NCBI GenBank assembly: GCA_030835005.1
Contig: JAUQWT010000212.1
Location: forward strand, 1-21,235
Length of the DNA: 21,235 nt
Reading direction: 5' to 3'
DNA from: Ignavibacteria bacterium
GTDB taxonomy: Bacteria; Bacteroidota; Ignavibacteria; Tepidaquicellales; OLB5
The notes under the pieces are model-generated. The model was not told the DNA's origin and made no database searches. It worked only from the letters and a program-made list of their open reading frames with translations. This document shows positions 1 to 7,397 of the stretch, one piece after another. Made by a program: the position numbers and the translations under genes. Every line of letters begins with the position of its first letter. The stretch's first letter is position 1.

Positions 1-98
1 GGGTAATTAAAATTCTCGTCAAACAAAATCTGTCCTGAAGCTTTTTCAACAATCGCAAGCGAAAGTAATACCATAAAAAGAAGTAATAGTCTTCTCAT
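1..98 (-). CDS. Secreted protein, N-terminal fragment
   Basis: This is the first 32 codons of a gene that runs off the left edge. The product starts MRRLLLLFMVLLSLAIVEKA and continues SGQILFDENFNY. That is a short basic start, a hydrophobic core of about 14 residues and a likely signal peptidase I site after Ala-Ser-Gly (near residue 22). The mature start (ILFDENFNY) resembles the opening of exported FCB-group proteins with a choice-of-anchor or lamin-tail-like domain, but too little is present to assign a family. The start is well supported: a GGAG Shine-Dalgarno (minus strand, 107-110) lies 8 nt before the ATG. The protein should leave the cytoplasm. Its function is unknown. Confidence 0.75.
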   Translation of the reverse strand, partial: MRRLLLLFMVLLSLAIVEKASGQILFDENFNY

Positions 99-140
99 TG
101 TTTCGTCTCCTTTATTTTAATAAGATATGTTTTTTTGATT

Positions 141-170
141 ATTATACAAATATAAGGATTCAAATGTTAA
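141..170 (-). promoter_or_regulatory. Putative promoter of the secreted-protein gene
   Basis: On the minus strand TTAACA (165-170) and TATAAT (141-146) are separated by 18 nt, a good match to a sigma-70 type promoter. The overlapping octamer TATATTTG (147-154) also fits the Bacteroidota -7 box TAnnTTTG, with CTG rather than TTG 20 nt upstream. Either reading puts the start of transcription roughly 35-45 nt before the ATG at 98. This is prediction from sequence only. Confidence 0.45.
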
Positions 171-270
171 TTATCAGTAAGGAAAAAATAAAGTTTATGC
201 TTACAAAAGTACCTGAATTAACATGATTTTGAGGCTTTTGAGCCGTAAATGGAATAAGTCATAAGCGGAC

Positions 271-3200
271 CTATTGATCCAGCTGTTTTACCTTATCCTG
301 ATATTTCTGTATCAACACTTCGTAATCTTCGGTATAGTTTTCCTGCTGAATCTCAAGCGCATCCTGATTAACTCCGTTGATGATATTCGGTTTTGAAATA
401 ACAATTTCCGGAGGAGTGCTTCTGTCAAAATTCTTTCCAGGGCGCGACTCACGTTTTTGCTCAAAATCCTTTTCACGGGTTGAAAGCTGGAAGTCAAGCA
501 TTCTTGAAAGTATTTTCTCCTGCCGTTTCTTTGTTTCTGGTGTGATGTTGTTATTTTCAAGGTCTTTTATTATCTCGCTCATATCTTTTTGCACCTGGTC
601 TAAATTACCAAGCAGTTTCTTGCCATCAATCTCCTGTTGTTTCTTGAATTCTTCGTCTAACTGCTGGACGCCTTGTTTAATCTGTTCTTGTTCTTGTGCA
701 AGCTTCTGCATCTGTGCCATCTGTTCCTGGGTCATCTGCCCCTGGTTGCCGTTAGGCTGCATTCCCTGCATCTGCTGGTTTAATCCCTGCTGCCGCCCGA
801 TCATCTGCTGCAATTGCTGTAACAACTGCTGTAAGCTCATCGAAGGTTTATTGCCTTTGCCGCTCTTATTTCCATTCTTGCACATTTGCGCCATTTTTTC
901 AGCGGCTTTATCAAGACTCTCCTTTGCATTTCCCTGTGATTTGTTCGCGCTCTTACCGTCTTTTTTTCCAAGCTGCTCGGAAGCTTTCTGCATTTCGTTG
1001 AAGGCATCACCTAAGTTTTTGCTCATCATGGGTGACATTCCCATCTGCTCGGCCATGCTCATCATTTCTTCGGTCAGATTAGAAAGCTGATTCTGAAGTT
1101 TATCCTGCTGCTGCTTATTCTCCTGGAACTCTTTGTTATCGCTGTCTTTGTCAAGTTCTTCGGACTTTTCCATCAGTTCGCCCTGCTTCTTAGACATTTC
1201 TCTTAGCCTGTCAAGAAACTCCTGCATCTTTGCCATCAGCTTCTGGTTTTCCTGCTCCAGCATATTGGCAAGCATTTCCTGCATCTGCTGATTAAGGTCA
1301 TTAAGATCCTTTGAAATCTCTTCCTGGTTCTTTTGTGACTGGTCTTTATTGTTTTGCTGCAGGTTATCGCTTGATTTCTGCATTTTCTGCTCAAGCATTT
1401 TCTTCATCATTTCCTCAAGCATCTTCTGCATTTCCTTGGATAGCTGCTGGTCACCGTTTTTTTTCATGTTTTCCGAGAGCTCTTTCAGTTGCTTCTGGAA
1501 ATCCTGCGTTTCGCTCTTAATATTATCCTGCTTTTTTGCAAGATCATTCATCTTGCTGTTATCATTTTTGTCGGATTTTTTTGTGTCTTCCTTAAGCGCA
1601 TCCTGCTCCTTCGTTATGTCATCCAATTTTTGCGTAAGCTCGCCGAATTTCTGTTCGTTAAGTATTTTATTCAAAAGCTCCATAGTTTTTTCCAGCGATT
1701 TCTTGAAATTCTCTTCATCGAACTTGAAGTTCTTCATGGCTTCCTTAAGCTCGTCCTTATTCATATTCTTCAGTGCTTCCTGCAGTTTTTTCAGCGCTTC
1801 GCGCAGCTGCTCGGAATCTATCTTCTGGAACATTTTCTGCAGCTCCATGTATTTATCCAGTGTTTCTTTGGATATTTGGCTGTTATTCTGCATCTCTTTC
1901 ATCAGGTCTTCAAGTTTCTGCTTTGTCGAATTCAGGCTGTTCTGCACATTATCCATCTTTTGCATCATTTCCTGATTTTTCTTCGGGTCATTTAATCCCA
2001 GCTCTTCGGGATTATTCTCCATCTTCTCTTTGATCTCATCAAGTTCCTCTTTCAGTTCCATCGCATCTTCAAATGCTGATTTAAGTGAATTTTCTATTTC
2101 TTCTTTAGTCTTTAAAGTCTTTTCCATTAATGCTTCAAGTGAAGGATATATAAGCCTACGGGATTCAGAGCGTGACATTTTCGGTCCGCTTACCGCATCG
2201 TTATCATAAACTTCAACAAAATACTCTACCTCATCTTCTGTTCCAAGGTTCAGTGAAGAAAGGCTCCACACATAAGGCACTTCCAACCCGGTTGCATCAA
2301 GGTTTTTTACAGGAATTTCAGCAAAGCGGTAATTCTCATCAGCGGGGCCGAATTTTGACTTCACAATTTTGTATCCAAGCCGCATTTTTGAAAATCCAAA
2401 ATCATCGGTTACTTTTGATCTCACAAGCAATTCACTTTTTCCCTGAACATTTGTCTGTGAATTGTCCGGGTCAGTTATTGTGATCTTCGGATATTCGTCC
2501 GGGTACACTCTTACGGTGTATTCCTGCGGATTCACATTTGTCAGCTCTTTGCCGTTAAACTCTTTTATTACCCCAACTTTAAATGTACCGTTTGAGGATG
2601 CAACAAATGAACCTCGTGCTGTTTTACCGTTGAGTTCCATATTAACCGGCGCTGATGCTCCTGTGAACTGAAGCATTGAGCGACTCAGGTCGTCTGATGC
2701 TTCAAGCTCCACATATATTGTGCTTCCGGTAATTGTCGATATTTCGTTGCCTTCAATCGTTCGGGAAGGAAGTTTTGTGTAAGCAGGGGGATATACGGTT
2801 ATCTTCACGCTTTTGATTACAGGCCTGTTAGTGATACTTATGTTATATGATGAACTTTTTATCCCTTTATACTCAAACCAGTAAACTGTATTCGAAGTAA
2901 TGTTTGATAAATTTGTTTTGAATTCATTGAGGTTAAAGGCCTTGATCTTTTCTTCTGTGCCGGATATCTCCACTCCATCGGCAGTAATAAGTTTGGTGTT
3001 AAAAGTTATTTCGTCTGTATTATAAGCCGCATCATTGAATAATATCTTCGCATAAATCTCTGCGCTTTCTCCTTTTGCGATCTCTAAATTGCCGGGTTTG
3101 ACCTCAAAAACTATGCCGAGGGAATTATCAATAAATGTAAAATTATAGTTCACAATTCTGCCTGCCGCACTGAGAAATGTCGAAGGGAAACTCATCATTA

Positions 3201-3726
3201 ATGCCGAGAACAATATCAGCGATGATAAGAAAAGTAACACCAGTGAATTATTTCTCTTGAAGGATATGATCCCGGAAAAATTCAGCGGTCGTGCTCTTTC
3301 ATTTACCTGGTTTATGGTTTCGGCAGCAAGATCTCTTGAAAAAATATGATCGTTGCGTGTTGTATAATCATACATCTGTATTGCGTTAAGCAGGTTATCC
3401 TTTATTTCAGGGTAGTGTCTGCCTATTCTTCCGGCATATTCATTGATCTTAGCTTTTTTGTGAAGTGAACTATATGATGAAAAGGCGGAAATGATTACTA
3501 TAACTGCAGTTGCAAGGAAAGATGAGATAAATCCGAAGAACATCACTTTGCGAATGGCGGAACTAAATCCAAAGACTGCTTCAAGAGAAATGACAGAAAG
3601 CGCTATGATTAAGAACGCAGAAATTGTAAGAAGAGAATGCCTCAGTACTTTAAAAAGGACGTCTTTTTTGCCAACATCAGATATCCTTGTTAGAAAACTT
3701 CTGTACGTAAGCTCTAAACTGCTCAT
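271..3726 (-). CDS. DUF4175 family membrane-anchored coiled-coil protein
   Basis: A very large protein (1151 aa) of the DUF4175 type, a family without an established biochemical role. The N-terminus carries hydrophobic segments at about residues 30-50, 62-83 and 160-180. A beta-rich, probably extracytoplasmic region follows (about 200-530), including several Ig-like stretches. From about 530 to the C-terminus the chain is almost entirely predicted coiled coil, very rich in Lys, Glu, Gln and Met, with a Gln/Met-dominated patch near residues 950-1010. A scaffold or envelope-spanning role is plausible but is inference. The gene lies 212 bases downstream of the DUF4159 gene on the same strand. 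In other bacteria these two domains occur near MoxR, DUF58 and BatA-like genes, none of which is in this window. The ATG at 3726 has no clear Shine-Dalgarno. The biased composition produces several long spurious open frames on the opposite strand. Confidence 0.85.
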   Translation of the reverse strand: MSSLELTYRSFLTRISDVGKKDVLFKVLRHSLLTISAFLIIALSVISLEAVFGFSSAIRKVMFFGFISSFLATAVIVIISAFSSYSSLHKKAKINEYAGRIGRHYPEIKDNLLNAIQMYDYTTRNDHIFSRDLAAETINQVNERARPLNFSGIISFKRNNSLVLLFLSSLILFSALMMSFPSTFLSAAGRIVNYNFTFIDNSLGIVFEVKPGNLEIAKGESAEIYAKILFNDAAYNTDEITFNTKLITADGVEISGTEEKIKAFNLNEFKTNLSNITSNTVYWFEYKGIKSSSYNISITNRPVIKSVKITVYPPAYTKLPSRTIEGNEISTITGSTIYVELEASDDLSRSMLQFTGASAPVNMELNGKTARGSFVASSNGTFKVGVIKEFNGKELTNVNPQEYTVRVYPDEYPKITITDPDNSQTNVQGKSELLVRSKVTDDFGFSKMRLGYKIVKSKFGPADENYRFAEIPVKNLDATGLEVPYVWSLSSLNLGTEDEVEYFVEVYDNDAVSGPKMSRSESRRLIYPSLEALMEKTLKTKEEIENSLKSAFEDAMELKEELDEIKEKMENNPEELGLNDPKKNQEMMQKMDNVQNSLNSTKQKLEDLMKEMQNNSQISKETLDKYMELQKMFQKIDSEQLREALKKLQEALKNMNKDELKEAMKNFKFDEENFKKSLEKTMELLNKILNEQKFGELTQKLDDITKEQDALKEDTKKSDKNDNSKMNDLAKKQDNIKSETQDFQKQLKELSENMKKNGDQQLSKEMQKMLEEMMKKMLEQKMQKSSDNLQQNNKDQSQKNQEEISKDLNDLNQQMQEMLANMLEQENQKLMAKMQEFLDRLREMSKKQGELMEKSEELDKDSDNKEFQENKQQQDKLQNQLSNLTEEMMSMAEQMGMSPMMSKNLGDAFNEMQKASEQLGKKDGKSANKSQGNAKESLDKAAEKMAQMCKNGNKSGKGNKPSMSLQQLLQQLQQMIGRQQGLNQQMQGMQPNGNQGQMTQEQMAQMQKLAQEQEQIKQGVQQLDEEFKKQQEIDGKKLLGNLDQVQKDMSEIIKDLENNNITPETKKRQEKILSRMLDFQLSTREKDFEQKRESRPGKNFDRSTPPEIVISKPNIINGVNQDALEIQQENYTEDYEVLIQKYQDKVKQLDQ

Positions 3727-3842
3727 ATTACTTTATTTAGAGGGCTGTAATTATGCGGTTTATGGATGGTTTCTTTACTATTTAAGCCTAATTATGCTAA
3801 TATTGTTCCCAAATTGCAAGATAATTATGTAAACTTTCTGGT

Positions 3843-3885
3843 GAGTTTCAAACTCTAATACAGTTGTTGGCGAGAACACAACAAC
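3843..3885. repeat. Two intergenic inverted repeats
   Basis: The 212-base gap between the DUF4159 and DUF4175 genes (3727-3938) holds no credible gene. It contains GAGTTT-C-AAACTC (3843-3855) and, eight bases further on, GTTGTTG (3863-3869) paired with CAACAAC (3879-3885) around a nine-base loop. Neither has a U-run suited to a classical intrinsic terminator. They could be an mRNA processing or attenuation structure, or an intergenic repeat copy. The hairpin sequence shares GTTGGCGA with a second hairpin near 14742. Confidence 0.4.
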
Positions 3886-3938
3886 GGGATAAAGACTTAA
3901 TTTCTGTCTGCAGCAAGCAGGCAATCCAAGAATATAGA

Positions 3939-4628
3939 CTAATTATTCAGCACATACACAATAATATTCGTGCCCATCTTAAAAGCTTCTTCGCGCTTTT
4001 CGGGGGGATCTTCATGTTCCCGTGGTTCTGCCCAGCCGTCAGATACATTGGTCTCGTAAGTATAATAAACGCAGAGCCTGCCATTTAAATGATAGCCAAA
4101 GCCCTGCGGCGGTTTGCCGTCATGTTCGTGTATTTTTGGGAGTCCGTTTGGAAAGTTATATTGAGAGCTGTAGATCTTGTGGTTGAAGGGAAGCTCCTGC
4201 ATCTGCTCGCCCGGAAAGATCTTCTCCATTTCCTTGCGGAAAGATTTATCCATTCCGTAATCATCATCGGCATACAAGAAGCCGCCTCGCTCTAAGTATG
4301 TCCTTAGTCTTTTTACTTCGCTATCGGAAAAAGTAATATTGCCGTGTCCTGTTATTAATATGAAAGGAAAATTGAATATATCATCAGAAGAAATATCAAC
4401 AGAATAAAACTTTGATTCGTCGACATCTACTGTAGTGTTCTTCTTAAGGTAATCCATCATGTTAACTTCTGCTGAGGGATCGTTATACCAGTCACCGCCT
4501 CCGGAATACTTCAGTCTTACAATCTTAAATGAGGAAGACAACTTGTTGATGCCTTCATTTTGGGAGAACAAATTCAGAGAATCAGAACTCAAGAGAAACA
4601 GTAACAAAATGATCAGTTTTTTCATCAT
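3939..4628 (-). CDS. Secreted DUF4159 domain protein
   Basis: A 229-aa exported protein. Residues 1-22 form a signal peptide (MMKK, then a run of Leu/Ile, then LFSQ). The rest matches the DUF4159 pattern: FKIVRLKYSGGGDWYNDP near 34-51, LITGHGNITFS near 91-101, GGFLYADDDYG near 115-125, and a closing segment with YYTYETNVSDGW. The fold is expected to resemble the flavodoxin-like glutamine amidotransferase/ThuA group, but no catalytic triad can be assigned. The role is unknown. It is the near neighbour of the DUF4175 gene and 70 bases downstream of the small protein gene at 4699-5220. Two ATG codons in tandem (4628, 4625) are equally usable starts and neither has a strong Shine-Dalgarno. Confidence 0.85.
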   Translation of the reverse strand: MMKKLIILLLFLLSSDSLNLFSQNEGINKLSSSFKIVRLKYSGGGDWYNDPSAEVNMMDYLKKNTTVDVDESKFYSVDISSDDIFNFPFILITGHGNITFSDSEVKRLRTYLERGGFLYADDDYGMDKSFRKEMEKIFPGEQMQELPFNHKIYSSQYNFPNGLPKIHEHDGKPPQGFGYHLNGRLCVYYTYETNVSDGWAEPREHEDPPEKREEAFKMGTNIIVYVLNN

Positions 4629-4698
4629 AGAAATATTAACACTTTTGTTATGATTAACAATTCCATCAGAGGGCAGAAGTAAATGCCAAAATTCGCTT

Positions 4699-5220
4699 TC
4701 AGCTTATCTTCTTCATCCTGATAGTTGAACGCGATAAAAAAAGCCCTCCGGCCTCTCCCCATGAATAATTATAACTTAGATCCCCATTTTCCCAGCTTTC
4801 AATTGAGATTTCTTCTCTGAATACATTATTATCTTCAGGATCGCCAAATCCAAAGATGAACAAAGAGCGCTTTCCAGAAATCTGGCGGTAACGTCTGAGG
4901 TCAAACCGGGCCATGGTGCCAATATTATTATTCAGGGTCCAAAGAGAAAGTTCATTTTGACTATCATAACATACTATAGTGTATTCTTCATTATATAAAA
5001 CGGTGTCTTTGTTATAAAGAGTCGTTTCTTTATTGAATTCATCTCCATCAACACCAACAGCTTTATATTTCATAGAAACACCCCTGTTGTTAACTATTGG
5101 TTTCAGAACAAGTGTCCCCTGGAATTCCTTGTTCTCATGGTTTGTGCCACGCCCTAAATAAGTACCCTGGCACTTTACAAGAACTTTGATCAAATCCTCT
5201 TTCTTATGCTTCGATGGCAA
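4699..5220 (-). CDS. Hypothetical protein, possible lipocalin-like beta-barrel
   Basis: A 173-aa soluble protein I do not recognise. It has no signal peptide and no membrane segment. Alternating hydrophobic and polar strands with turns rich in Gly, Asn and Asp, and a closing LSRSTIRMKKI segment, suggest an antiparallel beta-barrel of the DUF1579/lipocalin-like kind, possibly ligand binding; this is inference. The start is a TTG at 5220, supported by an AAGGA sequence nine bases upstream (minus strand, 5230-5234), and no in-frame ATG lies near. It follows the acetyltransferase gene by 29 bases and precedes the DUF4159 gene by 70, so co-transcription with the acetyltransferase is likely. Confidence 0.65.
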   Translation of the reverse strand: MPSKHKKEDLIKVLVKCQGTYLGRGTNHENKEFQGTLVLKPIVNNRGVSMKYKAVGVDGDEFNKETTLYNKDTVLYNEEYTIVCYDSQNELSLWTLNNNIGTMARFDLRRYRQISGKRSLFIFGFGDPEDNNVFREEISIESWENGDLSYNYSWGEAGGLFLSRSTIRMKKIS

Positions 5221-5249
5221 ACTTTATTATCCTTCTTTAATTAATTTTA

Positions 5250-5828
5250 TTACCTGTTTTCCCACTCTGATCTCAGCATTGAATAGATCTTCAAGTCATG
5301 GTATTCACCTTTGGCAAATAGTTTCTGCCTTAAAATCCCTTCAAACTTAAGACCGCATTTCTGCATCACTTTTTCAGAAGCGCTGTTCGGGAGCATGCAA
5401 GTAGCTTCAACTCTTTTTAATCCCATATTCTCAAATCCAAAATTGATCACCTCTGCAAATGCTTCTGTAGTAAAACCCTGATTCCAGAATTCCTTTGCCA
5501 GGGCATAGCCAACCTCTGCATAACCGTGCTGCACATTCCACACATGGAAACCTATAGTACCTATGAGTTTACCCAGTGACTTATGAACAATACCCCACGG
5601 TGCGGGGAATCCATCTTCATATTGCTTTGTCACAAACCTTAAGAAATGGACAGAGTCTGAAATATTCCTGTGATATTCCCACATTACATGCGAAGCAACT
5701 TCGGGAACGGATGCATACTCAAAAATGTCTCCGGCGTCCCTCATAGAAAGTTTTCTTAACCTAAGCCTCTGGGTTTCGATAACCGGAAGAGATCGAAATA
5801 TATCGTAAGCTTTTTCGCGGTTTATCAT
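5250..5828 (-). CDS. GNAT N-acetyltransferase, RimJ/RimL type
   Basis: A 192-aa acetyl-CoA-dependent N-acetyltransferase. The family opening is clear: IETQRLRLRKLSMRDAGDIF at residues 17-36. The core strand-loop-helix is present as GTIGFHVWNVQHGYAEVGYA, then LAKEFWNQGFTTEAFAEVI, the acetyl-CoA pyrophosphate loop (here WNQGFTTEA). It ends with a typical motif B, MGLKRVEATCMLPNSASEKV. RimJ/RimL relatives acetylate ribosomal protein N-termini, but many homologues act on small molecules or unknown proteins, so the substrate cannot be told. It is first in a minus-strand run with the small protein gene at 4699-5220, and divergent from purC across 173 bases. Confidence 0.88.
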   Translation of the reverse strand: MINREKAYDIFRSLPVIETQRLRLRKLSMRDAGDIFEYASVPEVASHVMWEYHRNISDSVHFLRFVTKQYEDGFPAPWGIVHKSLGKLIGTIGFHVWNVQHGYAEVGYALAKEFWNQGFTTEAFAEVINFGFENMGLKRVEATCMLPNSASEKVMQKCGLKFEGILRQKLFAKGEYHDLKIYSMLRSEWENR

Positions 5829-5907
5829 AAATTCAGAAAGTGAATGTTAAAAATATCTAAAATAGATTAAATAGGATAGGATATTAATTCTGCTATTGCC
5901 ATAGTTG

Positions 5908-5922
5908 TCTGCGTTTGGCAGA
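5908..5922. promoter_or_regulatory. Small inverted repeat in the GNAT/purC divergent gap
   Basis: TCTGC, a five-base loop GTTTG, then GCAGA form a perfect 5-bp dyad midway in the divergent region. It sits 30 bases upstream of the purC promoter boxes and could be an operator, but it is short enough to occur by chance. No purine riboswitch-like structure was recognised in the gap. Confidence 0.2.
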
Positions 5923-5951
5923 TATGAAGATGATCTTTGGTTTTGATTGGA

Positions 5952-5982
5952 TTGTAATTTGAAACAGATATATGTAATTTTG
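5952..5982 (+). promoter_or_regulatory. Putative Bacteroidota-type promoter of purC operon
   Basis: TTG (5952-5954), exactly 20 nt, then TAATTTTG (5975-5982) match the TTG/TAnnTTTG consensus of the Bacteroidota primary sigma factor. Transcription would start close to 5989, leaving a leader of only about 13 bases before the purC ATG at 6002. The same spacing is seen in the promoter at 12310-12341. Confidence 0.5.
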
Positions 5983-6001
5983 ATTTCCAAATCGAACTGA
6001 A

Positions 6002-6736
6002 ATGACTGAAAAATACAAAAAAATAAAGAAAATCTACGAAGGAAAGGCAAAGAAACTTTATACCATTAAGGGAAGGCCGGACCTGCTTTTACAGGAATTC
6101 AAAGATGATGCGACGGCGTTTAATGCTCAAAAACGCGGGAAAATTCTCAATAAGGGGATAATTAATTGTGAACTTACAACATTCATTTTCAATCATCTTT
6201 CAAAAAGGGGTATTAAGACGCATTTTGTCAGGCAGATCTCGCCAAATGAGATGATAATAAAGAGGCTTAAGATAGTTCCAATTGAAGTTGTGGTGAGAAA
6301 TATTGCAGCTGGCAGCTTGTTAAAGAAAACCCGGTTTAAAGAAGGACACAAACTGGCAAAACCAATTGTTGAATTTTACTATAAAGATGATGCCCTTGGT
6401 GACCCGATGATCAGCGACTCACATGCGCTTGCAATGAAGATCGCTACAGTCAGCGATCTGAAAACACTCAAACAGATGGCAGAAAAGATTAACAGTATAC
6501 TCAAACCGTTTTTCCTTAGGAGGAAATTGAAGCTGGTTGATTTTAAACTTGAGTTTGGCAAAGATAAAAACGGAAAAGGAAGAATCATGCTTGGTGACGA
6601 GATCACACCTGATACTTGCAGGCTATGGGATGCGAAGACAAATAGAAAGCTTGATAAAGACCGTTTCAGATTCGATCTGGGAGGCGTAAACGAAGCTTAT
6701 GCAGAAGTCAGAAAAAGAATAACAGGCAGGAAATAG
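6002..6736 (+). CDS. purC: Phosphoribosylaminoimidazole-succinocarboxamide synthase
   Basis: SAICAR synthetase (244 aa, usual length about 235-250). It joins CAIR and aspartate with ATP in de novo purine synthesis, in the cytoplasm. Diagnostic stretches are the N-terminal IYEGKAKKLY (residues 12-21, ATP-binding loop), VPIEVVVRNIAAGSLLKK (about 93-110), LVDFKLEFG, and LGDEITPDTCRLWDA near the C-terminus. The sequence is unusually Lys-rich but complete. No strong Shine-Dalgarno precedes the ATG. The stop codon is followed immediately by the psd start, so purC heads a purC-psd-pssA transcript. No other pur gene is nearby. Confidence 0.97.
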   Translation: MTEKYKKIKKIYEGKAKKLYTIKGRPDLLLQEFKDDATAFNAQKRGKILNKGIINCELTTFIFNHLSKRGIKTHFVRQISPNEMIIKRLKIVPIEVVVRNIAAGSLLKKTRFKEGHKLAKPIVEFYYKDDALGDPMISDSHALAMKIATVSDLKTLKQMAEKINSILKPFFLRRKLKLVDFKLEFGKDKNGKGRIMLGDEITPDTCRLWDAKTNRKLDKDRFRFDLGGVNEAYAEVRKRITGRK

Positions 6737-7396
6737 TTGAGACTTACAATATACGGCAGAAGTGTTATCCTGAAGGCACTATTGATAACTCTGTTTTTGG
6801 ATATTATAGCATTACTTATACCCAACGAGATCGCAAAATTAGTTCTGCTTGCTTTCTCAGTTCTGCTTATATCTTTTACGTTGTATTTCTTCCGCGATCC
6901 GCTGAGACAAGTTCCGCAAGATCTCAAGGAAGGTGAGATCCTATCCCCGGCAGACGGCAAAGTTATGTTGGTAGAAGAGATTGAAGAAAACGAATTCTTG
7001 AGATCAAAAGCAAAAGTCATCGGGATTTTTCTTTCTCCTCTTAATGTTCACGTTAACAGAATACCGGTTTCGGGTAAAGTACAATTTTTCAGGTACATCA
7101 AGGGAGAATTTATTGCAGCTTATGATCATAACTCAGCCCTAAAAAACGAGAGAACAGAAATAGGAATTCAGTCCGGGAAATTCAAAGTGCTGTTCAAGCA
7201 GATAGCCGGTTTTGTTGCCAGGCGGATTGTATGTGAGCTCAGGATAGGAGATACGGTGAAGATCGGTGATAAATTCGGAATGATAAAATTCGGCTCAAGG
7301 ACGGATGTCATTTTACCTCCTAATAGCGAGATCAAAGTGAAGATAGGAGAAAGAGTAACTGGCGGCAAAACAATACTCGCGGAGGTGAAAGTTTAG
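6737..7396 (+). CDS. psd: Phosphatidylserine decarboxylase, short type
   Basis: Converts phosphatidylserine to phosphatidylethanolamine at the inner membrane (219 aa, the short form of the family). Two hydrophobic helices at about 11-29 and 32-52 anchor it. SPADGK (70-75) and the NVHVNR segment (103-108) are conserved active-site regions. FGSRTD (185-190) holds the Gly186-Ser187 bond where self-cleavage generates the pyruvoyl group. The proenzyme should therefore split into a beta chain of about 186 residues and an alpha chain of about 33. The start is a TTG that abuts the purC stop, with AGGA (6728-6731) five bases upstream. No in-frame ATG gives a complete protein, so TTG initiation with translational coupling to purC is likely. 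pssA follows after one base. Confidence 0.95.
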   Translation: MRLTIYGRSVILKALLITLFLDIIALLIPNEIAKLVLLAFSVLLISFTLYFFRDPLRQVPQDLKEGEILSPADGKVMLVEEIEENEFLRSKAKVIGIFLSPLNVHVNRIPVSGKVQFFRYIKGEFIAAYDHNSALKNERTEIGIQSGKFKVLFKQIAGFVARRIVCELRIGDTVKIGDKFGMIKFGSRTDVILPPNSEIKVKIGERVTGGKTILAEVKV

Positions 7397-7397
7397 T

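Noticed and set aside
377..2033. Several long open frames on the plus strand opposite the DUF4175 gene
   Set aside because: They are Cys/Ser/Phe-rich antisense shadows of a Lys/Glu/Gln-biased coding sequence. None has a ribosome site or recognisable domain.
3491..4088. Plus-strand open frames of 113 and 74 codons around the 3727-3938 gap
   Set aside because: Both lie largely or partly inside real minus-strand genes, have unnatural composition and no supporting start signals.
5829..6001. Purine riboswitch before purC
   Set aside because: The predicted leader is only about 13 bases, and no purine-aptamer junction sequence was recognised.
5847..6050. Minus-strand open frame of 67 codons across the GNAT/purC gap
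   Set aside because: It overlaps the purC start and its promoter and shows no domain or ribosome site.
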